Positions 15,632-23,843 of a DNA stretch of 64,000 nucleotides are shown here, in pieces. This stretch comes from Bacilli bacterium (GTDB lineage: Bacteria > Bacillota_I > Bacilli_A > RF39 > UBA660). Each line of letters begins with the position of its first letter. Position 1 is the stretch's first letter. The stretch covers positions 62,001 through 126,000 of the forward strand of contig JAFYEA010000017.1 of NCBI GenBank assembly GCA_017544525.1. The letters run 5' to 3'. The position numbers and the translations under genes were made by a program. The notes under the pieces are model-generated. The model did not search any database and was not told where the DNA came from. It was given only the letters and a program-made list of their open reading frames with translations.

Positions 15632-16501
15632 ATGCTAGTTAGTAATTCATGGAAAGATTATGAGTGTATTGATGCTGGTAATGGTGAAAAATTAGAAAGA
15701 TGGAAAGACATTATTTTAAGAAGACCTGATCCTTGGGCGTTATGGACACATAATAATGAAAACTATTGGAATAATTATCATGCTCTTTATCATAGAAATG
15801 ATAAAGGTGGTGGTTATTGGGAAAATGTTAAGAAATTTCCTGAGTTTTGGACTATAAAGTATAAAGAATTAACTTTTAAGGTTAGTCCTACAGGTTTTAA
15901 ACATACTGGTTTATTTCCTGAACAAGCTGCAAATTGGGATTTTATTATCTCTAAGATTAAAAATAGTAATAGAAAGATTAAAGTGTTAAATTTATTTGCA
16001 TATACTGGTGGTGCAACAATAGCAGCTTCTTATGCTGGTGCTGTTGAGGTTGTACATGTTGATGCTTCTCAGGGTATGAATGAATGGGCAAAAGAGAATG
16101 CTAGATTATCTAATTTAGATGGAAATAAGATTAGATATATATGTGATGATTGTTTAAAGTTTGTTGAAAGGGAAAAAAGAAGAGGGAATAAGTACGATGC
16201 GATAATTATGGATCCACCTACTTATGGAAGAGGACCTTCTAAAGAATTATGGAGATTTGAAGATAGTTTGAATAAACTTATTGATTCTTGTATTGATATT
16301 TTAAGTGATGATCCTTTATTTCTTCTTATTAGTTCATATACTAAAGGAATAACTCCTGAGATATTAAAAAACGTATTAGTTACAAGTACTAATGGTAAAT
16401 TAGTTGGTGGAAAGATTACAACTGATGAAATTGGTTTGAATATTTCAAAAACTAATATGGTTCTTCCTTGTGGTGTATATGGAAGGTGGGAAAAAGAGTG
16501 A
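15632..16501 (+). CDS. SAM-dependent rRNA methyltransferase (RlmI/RlmK-like)
   Basis: This is a 289-residue class I methyltransferase. SAM-binding motif I is VLNLFAYTGGATIAA, motif II carries VVHVDASQGMNEWAKENA, and the catalytic/base-binding motif is IIMDPPTYGRGPS, as in COG1092-type 23S rRNA m5C/m2G methyltransferases. GLFPEQAANWDF before motif I is also typical of that group. There is no PUA domain, so the exact target is uncertain. AGGAGGGG lies 4 bases before the ATG. It heads a run of RNA-modification genes (RluA-type synthase, KsgA-like). Its TGA overlaps the GTG of the next gene. Confidence 0.8.
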   Translation: MLVSNSWKDYECIDAGNGEKLERWKDIILRRPDPWALWTHNNENYWNNYHALYHRNDKGGGYWENVKKFPEFWTIKYKELTFKVSPTGFKHTGLFPEQAANWDFIISKIKNSNRKIKVLNLFAYTGGATIAASYAGAVEVVHVDASQGMNEWAKENARLSNLDGNKIRYICDDCLKFVEREKRRGNKYDAIIMDPPTYGRGPSKELWRFEDSLNKLIDSCIDILSDDPLFLLISSYTKGITPEILKNVLVTSTNGKLVGGKITTDEIGLNISKTNMVLPCGVYGRWEKE

Positions 16502-16854
16502 GAGAGAGAATAGTATTTAGATGCATGTTTTTGGTGTTATTATTAATAATATTAATTGGACTTATCTATATTTTATTTGATAGATCTGGTACTAGAACTG
16601 GTATTTATATGCCACCAATTGTTGACTATAAAATTGTGTATGATACATCAAGTGAAGAATGTGAAGAGATGTTAGAGGAAATATATAGAGATGATAAGTA
16701 TATTTATTCATTACCTTGCAAAAATAGTTCTAAAATAACTATATTATGGGATGATGGTGTTGAGGAACCATTAAAGTATTCAATCGAAAAAGAAAAAGTA
16801 TCAATGGAGTCGTTGGAAGAACATGGGCTTAAAATACATAAAAGTAAAAAATAA
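16498..16854 (+). CDS. Small single-pass membrane protein
   Basis: This is a 118-residue protein with one N-terminal hydrophobic helix (about 9-28, CMFLVLLLIILIGLIYILF) and a small acidic outer domain with two Cys (SSEECEEML..., YSLPCKNSS). GTG 16498 overlaps the upstream TGA (GTGA) with a GGAAGGTGGG site, and is preferred to ATG 16468 inside the methyltransferase gene. It overlaps the next gene by 32 bases. Function unknown. Confidence 0.55.
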   Translation: MRERIVFRCMFLVLLLIILIGLIYILFDRSGTRTGIYMPPIVDYKIVYDTSSEECEEMLEEIYRDDKYIYSLPCKNSSKITILWDDGVEEPLKYSIEKEKVSMESLEEHGLKIHKSKK

Positions 16855-17506
16855 TATTAATATATTATTTGAAGATAATCATTTATTAGTAGTTGAAAAA
16901 CCTATTAATATGCCAGTTCAAGAAGACAGTTCCAAGGACAATGACTTATTAAATATACTAAAAGAGTATATTAAAGAAAAATATAATAAACCTGGTAATG
17001 TTTATCTTGGATTAGTTCATAGGTTAGATAGACCTGTTGGTGGTGTAATGGTTTTTGCTAAAACTAGTAAGTGTGCTTCTAGATTATCAGAACAAATTAG
17101 ATTGAATAAGTTTAATAAGATATATAATGCTGTTGTAATGAATAAAGTTAAAGAGAATAAAAGACTTGAAAACTATTTATTAAAAGATACTAAGAATAAT
17201 ATTGTAAAAGTTGATAAAAGTGGTAAACTATCTATATTAGAATATAAGAGGTTAGATTATAAAGATAATATGTCTTTAATTGAGATTAAATTATTTACTG
17301 GAAGAAGTCATCAAATTAGAGTACAATTATCTTATGATGGTAATCCGTTATATGGTGATCAAAAATATAATAAGGATGCAAAAGTTGGAGAACAGTTAGC
17401 TTTATTTGCTAGAAGATTAGAGTTTTATCATCCAATTAGCAAAGAACTATTGACTTTTGAATTACCATTACCGGATAGAAAACCATTTAATATTTTTAAA
17501 GGATAA
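16823..17506 (+). CDS. RluA-family RNA pseudouridine synthase
   Basis: This is a 227-residue enzyme. LVVEKPINMPVQ is the family N-terminus, and GLVHRLDRPVGGVMVFAK contains catalytic Asp69. IYNAVV, IKLFTGRSHQIRVQLSY and GDQKYN complete the RluA set. The length is that of a minimal catalytic domain without S4, typical of RluC/D-like short forms. The target uridine in rRNA or tRNA cannot be told. The ORF begins inside the preceding membrane-protein gene (32-base overlap) with GGAAGA 6 bases ahead of ATG. Confidence 0.88.
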   Translation: MGLKYIKVKNNINILFEDNHLLVVEKPINMPVQEDSSKDNDLLNILKEYIKEKYNKPGNVYLGLVHRLDRPVGGVMVFAKTSKCASRLSEQIRLNKFNKIYNAVVMNKVKENKRLENYLLKDTKNNIVKVDKSGKLSILEYKRLDYKDNMSLIEIKLFTGRSHQIRVQLSYDGNPLYGDQKYNKDAKVGEQLALFARRLEFYHPISKELLTFELPLPDRKPFNIFKG

Positions 17507-17517
17507 GAGGGATAAGT

Positions 17518-18312
17518 ATGGAAGAAGAATTTGTAAATGATACTAATTATTATGATCAACATTTTTTGATTGATAAATCTATTATTAATGCTTTTGTTGA
17601 TGCTGCTGAATTAAGAATCAATGAGAATGTAGTTGAAATAGGACCAGGAAAAGGAGAAATTAGTGATACTATAGCAAGAAGAGTTAATCATTTAACTTGT
17701 ATTGAAATAGATAGAAAACTTGAACCTTTTATTAATGTACTTAAGGATAAGCATAAGAATGTTGATGTTATATATGGAAGTGCAATTAGTGTATTTATTC
17801 CTGATTGTGATAAGATTATATCTGCTCTACCTTATTCTATTACTGAACCTTTTATTGAAAAGTTATTAAGATGTAATTTTGATGAAGCAATATTAATAGT
17901 TGGTAAGAAATTTGCGGATAATGTTCTTGAAAAGAATAAAAATAAACTTGCGTTACTTACTAATTCATTCTTTAGAGTAGAGAAAATTATGGATATAGCT
18001 CCTGATGCTTTTTATCCAGAACCTAGGGTTATGTCTTCTATGATTAGATTGATTCCTATTAAGAGGGAAGAATTAAAAATGAGTTTTAAGCGATTTATGT
18101 TTAGAGAAATGTTCTTCTTTAGGGAAAGAAAACTTAAGAATAATTTAATGGAATCTTTAATAGAGTTTGTTAAATTACATGGTAAAAAACTAACCAAAAA
18201 AGAAGCAAAAAGTATTATTGAAGGATATAATCTTCCAAAAGATATGCTAAATAAAAGAATGGAAAATTTATCTAATGAAGAATATGAAGAGTTATATAAT
18301 GCTTTAAATTAA
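17518..18312 (+). CDS. Divergent KsgA/Erm-family rRNA adenine methyltransferase
   Basis: This is a 264-residue protein with the KsgA/Dim1/Erm layout: QHFLIDKSIINAFVDAA, motif I VVEIGPGKGEIS, acidic motif II CIEID, motif IV, and a C-terminal helical domain (FRERKLKNNLMES). Motif IV reads S-A-L-P-Y-S rather than the usual N-(L/I)-P-Y; the Asn that hydrogen-bonds the target adenine N6 is replaced by Ala. It may therefore be a paralogue with altered target or activity, and the standard ksgA may be elsewhere. It is 11 bases behind the pseudouridine synthase with an AGAGGGATAAGT region before ATG. Confidence 0.75.
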   Translation: MEEEFVNDTNYYDQHFLIDKSIINAFVDAAELRINENVVEIGPGKGEISDTIARRVNHLTCIEIDRKLEPFINVLKDKHKNVDVIYGSAISVFIPDCDKIISALPYSITEPFIEKLLRCNFDEAILIVGKKFADNVLEKNKNKLALLTNSFFRVEKIMDIAPDAFYPEPRVMSSMIRLIPIKREELKMSFKRFMFREMFFFRERKLKNNLMESLIEFVKLHGKKLTKKEAKSIIEGYNLPKDMLNKRMENLSNEEYEELYNALN

Positions 18313-18331
18313 GAACTTTGTGTTCTTTTTT
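18311..18331 (+). terminator. Terminator after the KsgA-like gene
   Basis: A 6-bp stem AAGAAC/GTTCTT with TTTGT loop is followed by TTTT. The stem starts at the last base of the TAA stop. Confidence 0.6.
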
Positions 18332-18341
18332 ATTGTTATGA

Positions 18342-18357
18342 TATAATATGATATAAT
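18342..18357 (+). promoter_or_regulatory. Tandem -10 boxes before the pilin/MBL fusion
   Basis: Two TATAAT hexamers (18342-18347 and 18352-18357) lie 10 bp apart, close to the GGTGAAT ribosome site. No convincing -35 is seen. Confidence 0.4.
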
Positions 18358-18373
18358 AAGTATGGTGAATAGT

Positions 18374-19879
18374 ATGATATTAACATTTTGTGAGAATTCT
18401 ACTGTATTAGAAGTCATGAGAGTTATTAAAATATTAATTAGAATTATTACTATTGTAGTTCCAATTATTTTAATAATTAGTTCTATGATTATGTTTACTA
18501 GGGAAATGGCTGGAGGTAAAGATGATCTAGTTAGTGATGGACTTAAAAATTTTGCTACTAAATTAATAGCGGCTGTTTTGATATTTCTAATTCCTACGTT
18601 TGTTAATATTATTGTTGGAATGACTTCGGGTGATTTTGAATTTAGTAAATGTCTAGATGTTAATAATACGAGAAGTATTCAAACTGCTAGAACTAAAGGT
18701 GTTGAATCATATATTGAAATTGCTAATAATAGTTTAAGTTTTGGGGATTATCAAAAGGCTTTGACTGAGATTAATAAGTTAAGTGATGAAGCAACTAGAA
18801 ATAAATATTTGGAAAAATTGAAAGAAACTAAAGAACAAATTGATATTAAAAATCAAATTATTAATTATGTGAATGAAGGAACTGTTGAATCATATAATAA
18901 AGCAGTTAGTATTATTAATTCAATTAAAAATGCAAATGCTAGAAAAGAATTAATGGATAAAATAAATGAACTTAAAAACATTTTAGATAAACAAGTATCA
19001 GGTGGTGGCTCATCTGGAAACGGTGGTTCATCTGGTGGTGGAAATCAAAATGTTGATGTTGGTGGTTCTTCTACCAAGTTAGAAATGTTTTTTATTAATA
19101 GTGGTAATTATGATGATGCTATATTAATTAGAACTGATTCAAATGTTATAATGATTGATGGTGGTAGATATGGATGTTCTAAAAAAGTAACACCATATTT
19201 AAAAAATTTAGGAATTACTAAAATTGATTTGATGATAGGTTCTCATTTGCATTTTAATCATATACAAGCACAGGCAGATATTTTAAATAATTTTTCTGTT
19301 TCAAATATTACATATCCCGATGACATATTTACTTGTGCTAGCAGGAATAGTTGTGATACTGAGGATCAAAAATATATATTAGATGCGATTAAAAATAAAA
19401 ATATGACTCCTAAGGTAACTAAACCTGGTGATATTATTACTATTGGTGATATGAAATTGTATTTTATGGAACCAGTAAGTATTGATACATCTAGTAAATA
19501 TAGACAAAATGTGAATTCTTCTGTATTTATATTAAAATATAAAAATAATTCATTTATGTTTACTGGAGATATAGCTCTTGGTTCTTCTCAAATTAATCAT
19601 ATTAAGAGTTATGCTAGTAGTATGGGAATATCTACTAATGTTGATGTATTAAAATATCCTCATCATGGAAATACTACTATTTCTGATAATTTATTAAATA
19701 CTATTAAACCTAAATATGTTATTGTTCCAAATAGAGGTGCTGGTTCTAAACCAACTAGTGATAATATTAGTAGACTTAATAATCATGGTGTTAAAATATA
19801 TACTCAAAATGATAGTTCTACTGGAAATATTTATTTACAATCTGATGGAACTAATATTAAGATTACTAGTAATTATTAG
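18374..19879 (+). CDS. Pilin-like membrane domain fused to a metallo-beta-lactamase domain
   Basis: This is a 501-residue fusion. Residues 1-~85 hold two hydrophobic helices (about 11-36 and 54-77) and resemble TrbC/VirB2 or Mbov_0395-type pilin-like proteins. Residues ~100-205 are a Lys/Glu helical region ending in a Gly/Ser linker. Residues ~230-501 are an MBL-fold domain of the ComEC C-terminal type (VIMIDGG, SHLHFNH, FTGDIA, YPHHGN). The HxHxDH motif is H291-L-H293-F-N295-H296: the normally invariant Asp is Asn. D399 and H430/H431 are kept. Possible roles are an extracellular nucleic-acid or phosphodiester hydrolase, or an inactive binder. ATG 18374 follows GGTGAAT. Confidence 0.7.
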   Translation: MILTFCENSTVLEVMRVIKILIRIITIVVPIILIISSMIMFTREMAGGKDDLVSDGLKNFATKLIAAVLIFLIPTFVNIIVGMTSGDFEFSKCLDVNNTRSIQTARTKGVESYIEIANNSLSFGDYQKALTEINKLSDEATRNKYLEKLKETKEQIDIKNQIINYVNEGTVESYNKAVSIINSIKNANARKELMDKINELKNILDKQVSGGGSSGNGGSSGGGNQNVDVGGSSTKLEMFFINSGNYDDAILIRTDSNVIMIDGGRYGCSKKVTPYLKNLGITKIDLMIGSHLHFNHIQAQADILNNFSVSNITYPDDIFTCASRNSCDTEDQKYILDAIKNKNMTPKVTKPGDIITIGDMKLYFMEPVSIDTSSKYRQNVNSSVFILKYKNNSFMFTGDIALGSSQINHIKSYASSMGISTNVDVLKYPHHGNTTISDNLLNTIKPKYVIVPNRGAGSKPTSDNISRLNNHGVKIYTQNDSSTGNIYLQSDGTNIKITSNY

Positions 19880-19906
19880 ATAAATGTTTAAAAAAATGTT
19901 TATATG

Positions 19907-19915
19907 TGCTATAAT
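19907..19915 (+). promoter_or_regulatory. Extended -10 promoter of the ABC-F attenuator
   Basis: TG-C-TATAAT (19907-19915) precedes the GAAGGGTGAT ribosome site of the leader peptide by only 6 bases. Confidence 0.65.
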
Positions 19916-19934
19916 ATGCTCGAAGGGTGATATT

Positions 19935-19991
19935 ATGTGTATATATAAGCAAACAGTAATTATTTATACTAATAGTATCACACTTTGTTAG
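19935..19991 (+). CDS. 18-residue leader peptide of the ABC-F attenuator
   Basis: ATG 19935 has a strong GAAGGGTGAT site and encodes MCIYKQTVIIYTNSITLC, ending TAG at 19989-19991. The last codons (ATC-ACA-CTT-TGT-TAG) form the 5' arm of a terminator, so a ribosome stalled within the peptide would prevent the hairpin and let RNA polymerase reach the ABC-F gene. Short leader peptides of this kind control known ABC-F resistance genes such as vga, lsa and msr. The sequence itself is not one I recognise. Confidence 0.75.
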   Translation: MCIYKQTVIIYTNSITLC

Positions 19992-20027
19992 AATCCTTTA
20001 AAGATAATAACAAGTGTGAATTTTTTT
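19978..20027 (+). terminator. Attenuator terminator before the ABC-F-APH gene
   Basis: TCACACTTTGTTA (19978-19990) pairs with TAACAAGTGTGA (20008-20019) with one bulged base, followed by seven T. It lies 30 bases before the ABC-F ATG and its 5' arm is the end of the leader ORF. Confidence 0.85.
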
Positions 20028-20056
20028 GCATGTATAAAATTTAAAGGAGAGTTATT

Positions 20057-22435
20057 ATGATAGAAATAAGTTTAAATAAAATAAGTAAAGGCTATGGGTA
20101 TAATAGTGTTTTAAATAAATTATCTTTTGATATAAAGACAAATGATAGGGTCGCTTTAATAGGAACTAATGGGTGTGGAAAGACTACAACACTTCGTTTA
20201 ATTATGGGTTTTGAATTACCTGATAGTGGAAGTATTAGTATTAGAAAGGGAGCTAGTATTGGATATTTAACTCAAATACCACCTTTAGAGAATGATTCTA
20301 TTAAAGCTAATGATGTATTTTTAAGAGGGGTTAAAGATTTAATTGAACTTGATAATAAAATTAAAGATTATCTTAGTACCATGGATACTAGTGATAAATC
20401 TATTAAAATATTAGATAAAATGCAAGAAGAATTTAGAATAAAAGAAGGATATAAATTAAATGAGAAGATTGAGAGAATTAAACATGGGTTTAAATTATCT
20501 GATGAATTACTAGAAAATAATTATAATAATCTAAGTGGTGGAGAGAAAACTATTATTAATCTTGCGTCTTTAATTCTTTCTAATCCTGATATCTTGTTAC
20601 TAGATGAACCGACTAATCATTTAGATATTGATACTTTAGAATGGTTTGAAGATTATTTGAAAACGTATAAGGGAACTATACTAATTGTTAGTCATGATAG
20701 ATATTTTTTGGATAGAGTAGTTAATAAAGTTATTTGTATTGATAAAGGACAGGCAGATATTTATCATGGTAATTATTCATATTATATGGATGAATATGAA
20801 AAGAGATTAATGATTGAATTTAATGAATATAAGAATCAACAAAAACAAATTAAAGCTATTGAAGAAGCAATAAAGAGACTAAAAGAGTGGGGTAAGAAAG
20901 CAGATAATCCTATATTTTTTAGAAGAGCTGCTGCGATGCAGAAGAGACTTGATAAGATGCAAATTATTGATAAGCCCACTACTAAGAGTGAATTAAAACT
21001 AAATTTTAATGTTGATTCTAGAAGTGCTAATCATGTTTTAACTATTAAGAATTTAGATTTAAGTATTGGTAATAAAGAATTATTAAATAAAGCTAGTATG
21101 GAAGTTTATTATCACGAAAGAGTGTGTTTAATGGGGAAGAATGGTACTGGTAAAACCACTTTGATTAAAACAATTATGAATAATACTAATGATTGTATTA
21201 AAATTGGTTCTAATACTTTAATTGGATATATTCCTCAAGAGATAAGATTTGATAATGAGGAATTGTCCATATATGATCATATGAGAAAGATATTTGTTGG
21301 TAGTGAAAGCGAACTTAGAAGTAAATTATATAAGTTTTATTTTGGTGATGAAAGTATAGGAAAGAAACTTAAAAATCTGAGTGGTGGAGAAAAGGTTAGA
21401 ATTAAATTACTAGAGTTATTATTAAAGAATTCAAACTTTTTAATACTAGATGAACCAACTAATCATATTGATATCGATACTAAAGAGATATTAGAAAATT
21501 CTTTATTAGAGTTTGATGGAACTATATTATTTATTTCTCATGATAGGTATTTTATTAATAAGATTGCTACTAGCATTGTAAGAATAGAAAATAAAAACTT
21601 GGTTAGTTATTGCGGCAATTATGATTATGTAAAAGAAAAGGATAATAAAATGATAATTAAACCTAAAATTAAGGAAGAGAAGATTATTATTAAAGGTAGT
21701 AATAGATTAAATGAATTTTTGAAAGATGCAAGTAGGATTGATGAAATTAGTATTGGTTGTAATTCTAAAGTATTTAAGATTAGAAAGAAGAGTAAAGTTT
21801 ATTATTTAAAGATAGCAGATCATTTAAGTGCTGAGTCTATTAGACTTGATTATTTAAAGGGTAAGATTAGTGTTCCTGAAAAGATATTCTATGAGAAATA
21901 TAATAATAAGTCATACTTATTAACTAAAGAGATTAGAGGAATGATGTTATGTGATGAATATTATGAAAAAAATCCTTTAGAGGGAATAGATATTATTGTT
22001 GAAGCTTTTAATGCTTTATATAATATTGACTATAGTGATTGTGTTCTTGATGAAACTTTGGATAAAAAGATTAAGGATATTGAAAATAATTTTTCTAATA
22101 TAAAAGAAAGTGACATTAAAAAAGAAATCTTAGATAGATTTCATACTAAAGAGAATATTCTTAAATATATTAAAGGAAATAAACCTAAACAAATAATAGG
22201 GTTTACTCATGGGGATATGTCTTTACCTAATATATTTGCTCTTGATAATCATTTTAATGGTTTGATTGATGTAGGTAATGCTGGACTTTGTGACATTTAT
22301 TTTGATTTAGTTATATGTGAAATGTCTATTGAAAGAAATTATGGTAAAGAATATATTGATGAATTCTATAAGAGAATTGGTATTGAGAAAGATGAATTTA
22401 AGAGTGAATACTATAGAATACTTATGAGTTTATAA
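20057..22435 (+). CDS. ABC-F ATPase fused to an aminoglycoside phosphotransferase-like domain
   Basis: This is a 792-residue two-part protein. Residues 1-~530 are an ABC-F protein: Walker A G36-TNGCGKTT, signature LSGGE 159-163, Walker B with D183-E184-PTNH; a second set lies at G360-KNGTGKTT, LSGGE 441-445 and D465-E466-PTNH. There are no membrane helices; the charged interdomain linker (about 235-320) with FFRRAAAMQKRL matches ribosome-acting resistance ABC-Fs. Residues ~545-792 are an APH(3')-like kinase domain: K585 (YYLKI), E593, H718-G-D720 with N725, and metal-binding D738 (IDVGNAG) line up with K44, E60, H188/D190, N195 and D208 of APH(3')-IIIa. Both halves look active. AAAGGAGAG precedes the ATG. 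A leader peptide and terminator upstream predict drug-inducible expression. Confidence 0.88.
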   Translation: MIEISLNKISKGYGYNSVLNKLSFDIKTNDRVALIGTNGCGKTTTLRLIMGFELPDSGSISIRKGASIGYLTQIPPLENDSIKANDVFLRGVKDLIELDNKIKDYLSTMDTSDKSIKILDKMQEEFRIKEGYKLNEKIERIKHGFKLSDELLENNYNNLSGGEKTIINLASLILSNPDILLLDEPTNHLDIDTLEWFEDYLKTYKGTILIVSHDRYFLDRVVNKVICIDKGQADIYHGNYSYYMDEYEKRLMIEFNEYKNQQKQIKAIEEAIKRLKEWGKKADNPIFFRRAAAMQKRLDKMQIIDKPTTKSELKLNFNVDSRSANHVLTIKNLDLSIGNKELLNKASMEVYYHERVCLMGKNGTGKTTLIKTIMNNTNDCIKIGSNTLIGYIPQEIRFDNEELSIYDHMRKIFVGSESELRSKLYKFYFGDESIGKKLKNLSGGEKVRIKLLELLLKNSNFLILDEPTNHIDIDTKEILENSLLEFDGTILFISHDRYFINKIATSIVRIENKNLVSYCGNYDYVKEKDNKMIIKPKIKEEKIIIKGSNRLNEFLKDASRIDEISIGCNSKVFKIRKKSKVYYLKIADHLSAESIRLDYLKGKISVPEKIFYEKYNNKSYLLTKEIRGMMLCDEYYEKNPLEGIDIIVEAFNALYNIDYSDCVLDETLDKKIKDIENNFSNIKESDIKKEILDRFHTKENILKYIKGNKPKQIIGFTHGDMSLPNIFALDNHFNGLIDVGNAGLCDIYFDLVICEMSIERNYGKEYIDEFYKRIGIEKDEFKSEYYRILMSL

Positions 22436-22468
22436 AAAAAAAGAAATAGTTTTTGCTATTTCTTTTTA
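22434..22468. terminator. Bidirectional terminator
   Basis: AAAAAGAAATAG pairs with CTATTTCTTTTT with TTTTTG loop, between the convergent ABC-F and symporter genes. Confidence 0.85.
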
Positions 22469-23697
22469 TTTTTGTTTAACCAATTTTTACCATCTATTAT
22501 TCTTGTTACCAACATACTTGATGCTGAATCACCTACAACATTTAACATTGTAGCAGGTGGATCAATAATAGTTGCTATTATAGTTAACATACCAAGTGAA
22601 GCAATTGGGAAACCTAACATTGTAATAATTAGTGTTTCTGATATTGTACCTCCACCAATTGGTACAGCTGTTACAAGTAATGTAGCAAGTAATGCAATTC
22701 CTAATATCTTACCTGTACTAACATTAGCACCAAATAAGTATACTAAGAACATTATTTTAAATACACTTCCTATAATAGATCCATCTTTATGAAAACTAGT
22801 TCCTAGCGGGATTGTTGTATCTGCTATATCATCTGGAACTCCTATATTTTTTGCACATGTAGTATTTACTGGAATAGATGCAGCTGATGAACAAGTTGCT
22901 AGTGATGTAAGAGTAGCTGGTAATATGTTTTTCCAATAAGCTACAAATCCTTTTTTTCCAGCAGCAATATATGCATATAGTGAATAGAATATGAAGTAGA
23001 ATAGTACAGCTACTACTGTATAGATTACAAATGTTTTACCATAACCAATTGCTATTTCTCCTCCAAATGTTCCAACTAATGCTGCAAAATAACATCCAAG
23101 TCCTATTGGTGCATAATACATAATTATTTTTATAAATGCTTGTATTACGTAATTAGCAGAATCTAGAACCTCTAGGAATTTTTCTCCTTTCTCTTTTGAA
23201 ATATTAATACTAATACCAATTAGAATTGAGAATACTATTAATGCAATCATATTATCTCTTGTTAATATTTTAGCAAAATCTCCAACACTAATTGTTGAAA
23301 TTGTTCTTTCTAAGAAATTAACACTTTCTGCTTCAGTAGCTTCTTCAGTGTTTAAAACTTCTTTAATTAAACCTTCATCTTGAGTATTAACTAATTTAAA
23401 TGATTTAGTTGTTGCAATACCAACTAGAACACTTACTAGTGATGTCACAATGAATACTGCTACTATTGCTCCTAATATTTTTCCTATTCTTTTTGGTTGT
23501 TTCATTTTACCAATTGAAGTTGATATTGTTAAGAATATAAGTGGTACAATGATAACTAATAATAAGTTTAAGAATAAATCTCCAAATGGACTAAGTACTG
23601 TTGCTTTTTCTTTGAATATTAATCCAACAATAGTACCAATAATAATTGATCCTAATAGTATTAATGAAGATTTATAATTTTTTATGAAATTTTTCAT
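22456..23697 (-). CDS. Dicarboxylate/amino acid:cation symporter (DAACS)
   Basis: This is a 413-residue, eight-TM transporter of the glutamate/aspartate symporter family. Hairpin HP1 reads ATCSSAASIPVN (family SSS-type), TM7 carries FHKDGS where archetypes have N-M-D-G-T, HP2 has GGGTISETL, and TM8 DPPATMLNVVGDSASS. Substrate is likely a dicarboxylate or acidic/neutral amino acid with Na+ or H+; the H-K-D-G variant marks a distinct subgroup and leaves the coupling ion uncertain. ATG at 23697 follows AAAGGAG; the GTG 15 bases upstream overlaps that region. It stands alone, convergent with the ABC-F gene. Confidence 0.85.
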   Translation of the reverse strand: MKNFIKNYKSSLILLGSIIIGTIVGLIFKEKATVLSPFGDLFLNLLLVIIVPLIFLTISTSIGKMKQPKRIGKILGAIVAVFIVTSLVSVLVGIATTKSFKLVNTQDEGLIKEVLNTEEATEAESVNFLERTISTISVGDFAKILTRDNMIALIVFSILIGISINISKEKGEKFLEVLDSANYVIQAFIKIIMYYAPIGLGCYFAALVGTFGGEIAIGYGKTFVIYTVVAVLFYFIFYSLYAYIAAGKKGFVAYWKNILPATLTSLATCSSAASIPVNTTCAKNIGVPDDIADTTIPLGTSFHKDGSIIGSVFKIMFLVYLFGANVSTGKILGIALLATLLVTAVPIGGGTISETLIITMLGFPIASLGMLTIIATIIDPPATMLNVVGDSASSMLVTRIIDGKNWLNKNKKK

Positions 23698-23843
23698 AAT
23701 AACTCCTTTCACTATTAATTATATATTTTAATTTTAAAAAAAGTCCATTCTTTGTATTCCACAGTAAATCCACATTTTTATTGAATAAATGGTAAAAAAA
23801 ATATAAAATAATACGTAAAGGGAAACATAATGGTGAAATGTTT

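Noticed and set aside
23713..23843. Regulatory RNA or extra gene between the symporter and Sel1 genes
   Set aside because: Only AT-rich sequence with weak promoter-like boxes; no hairpin or ribosome site plus ORF.
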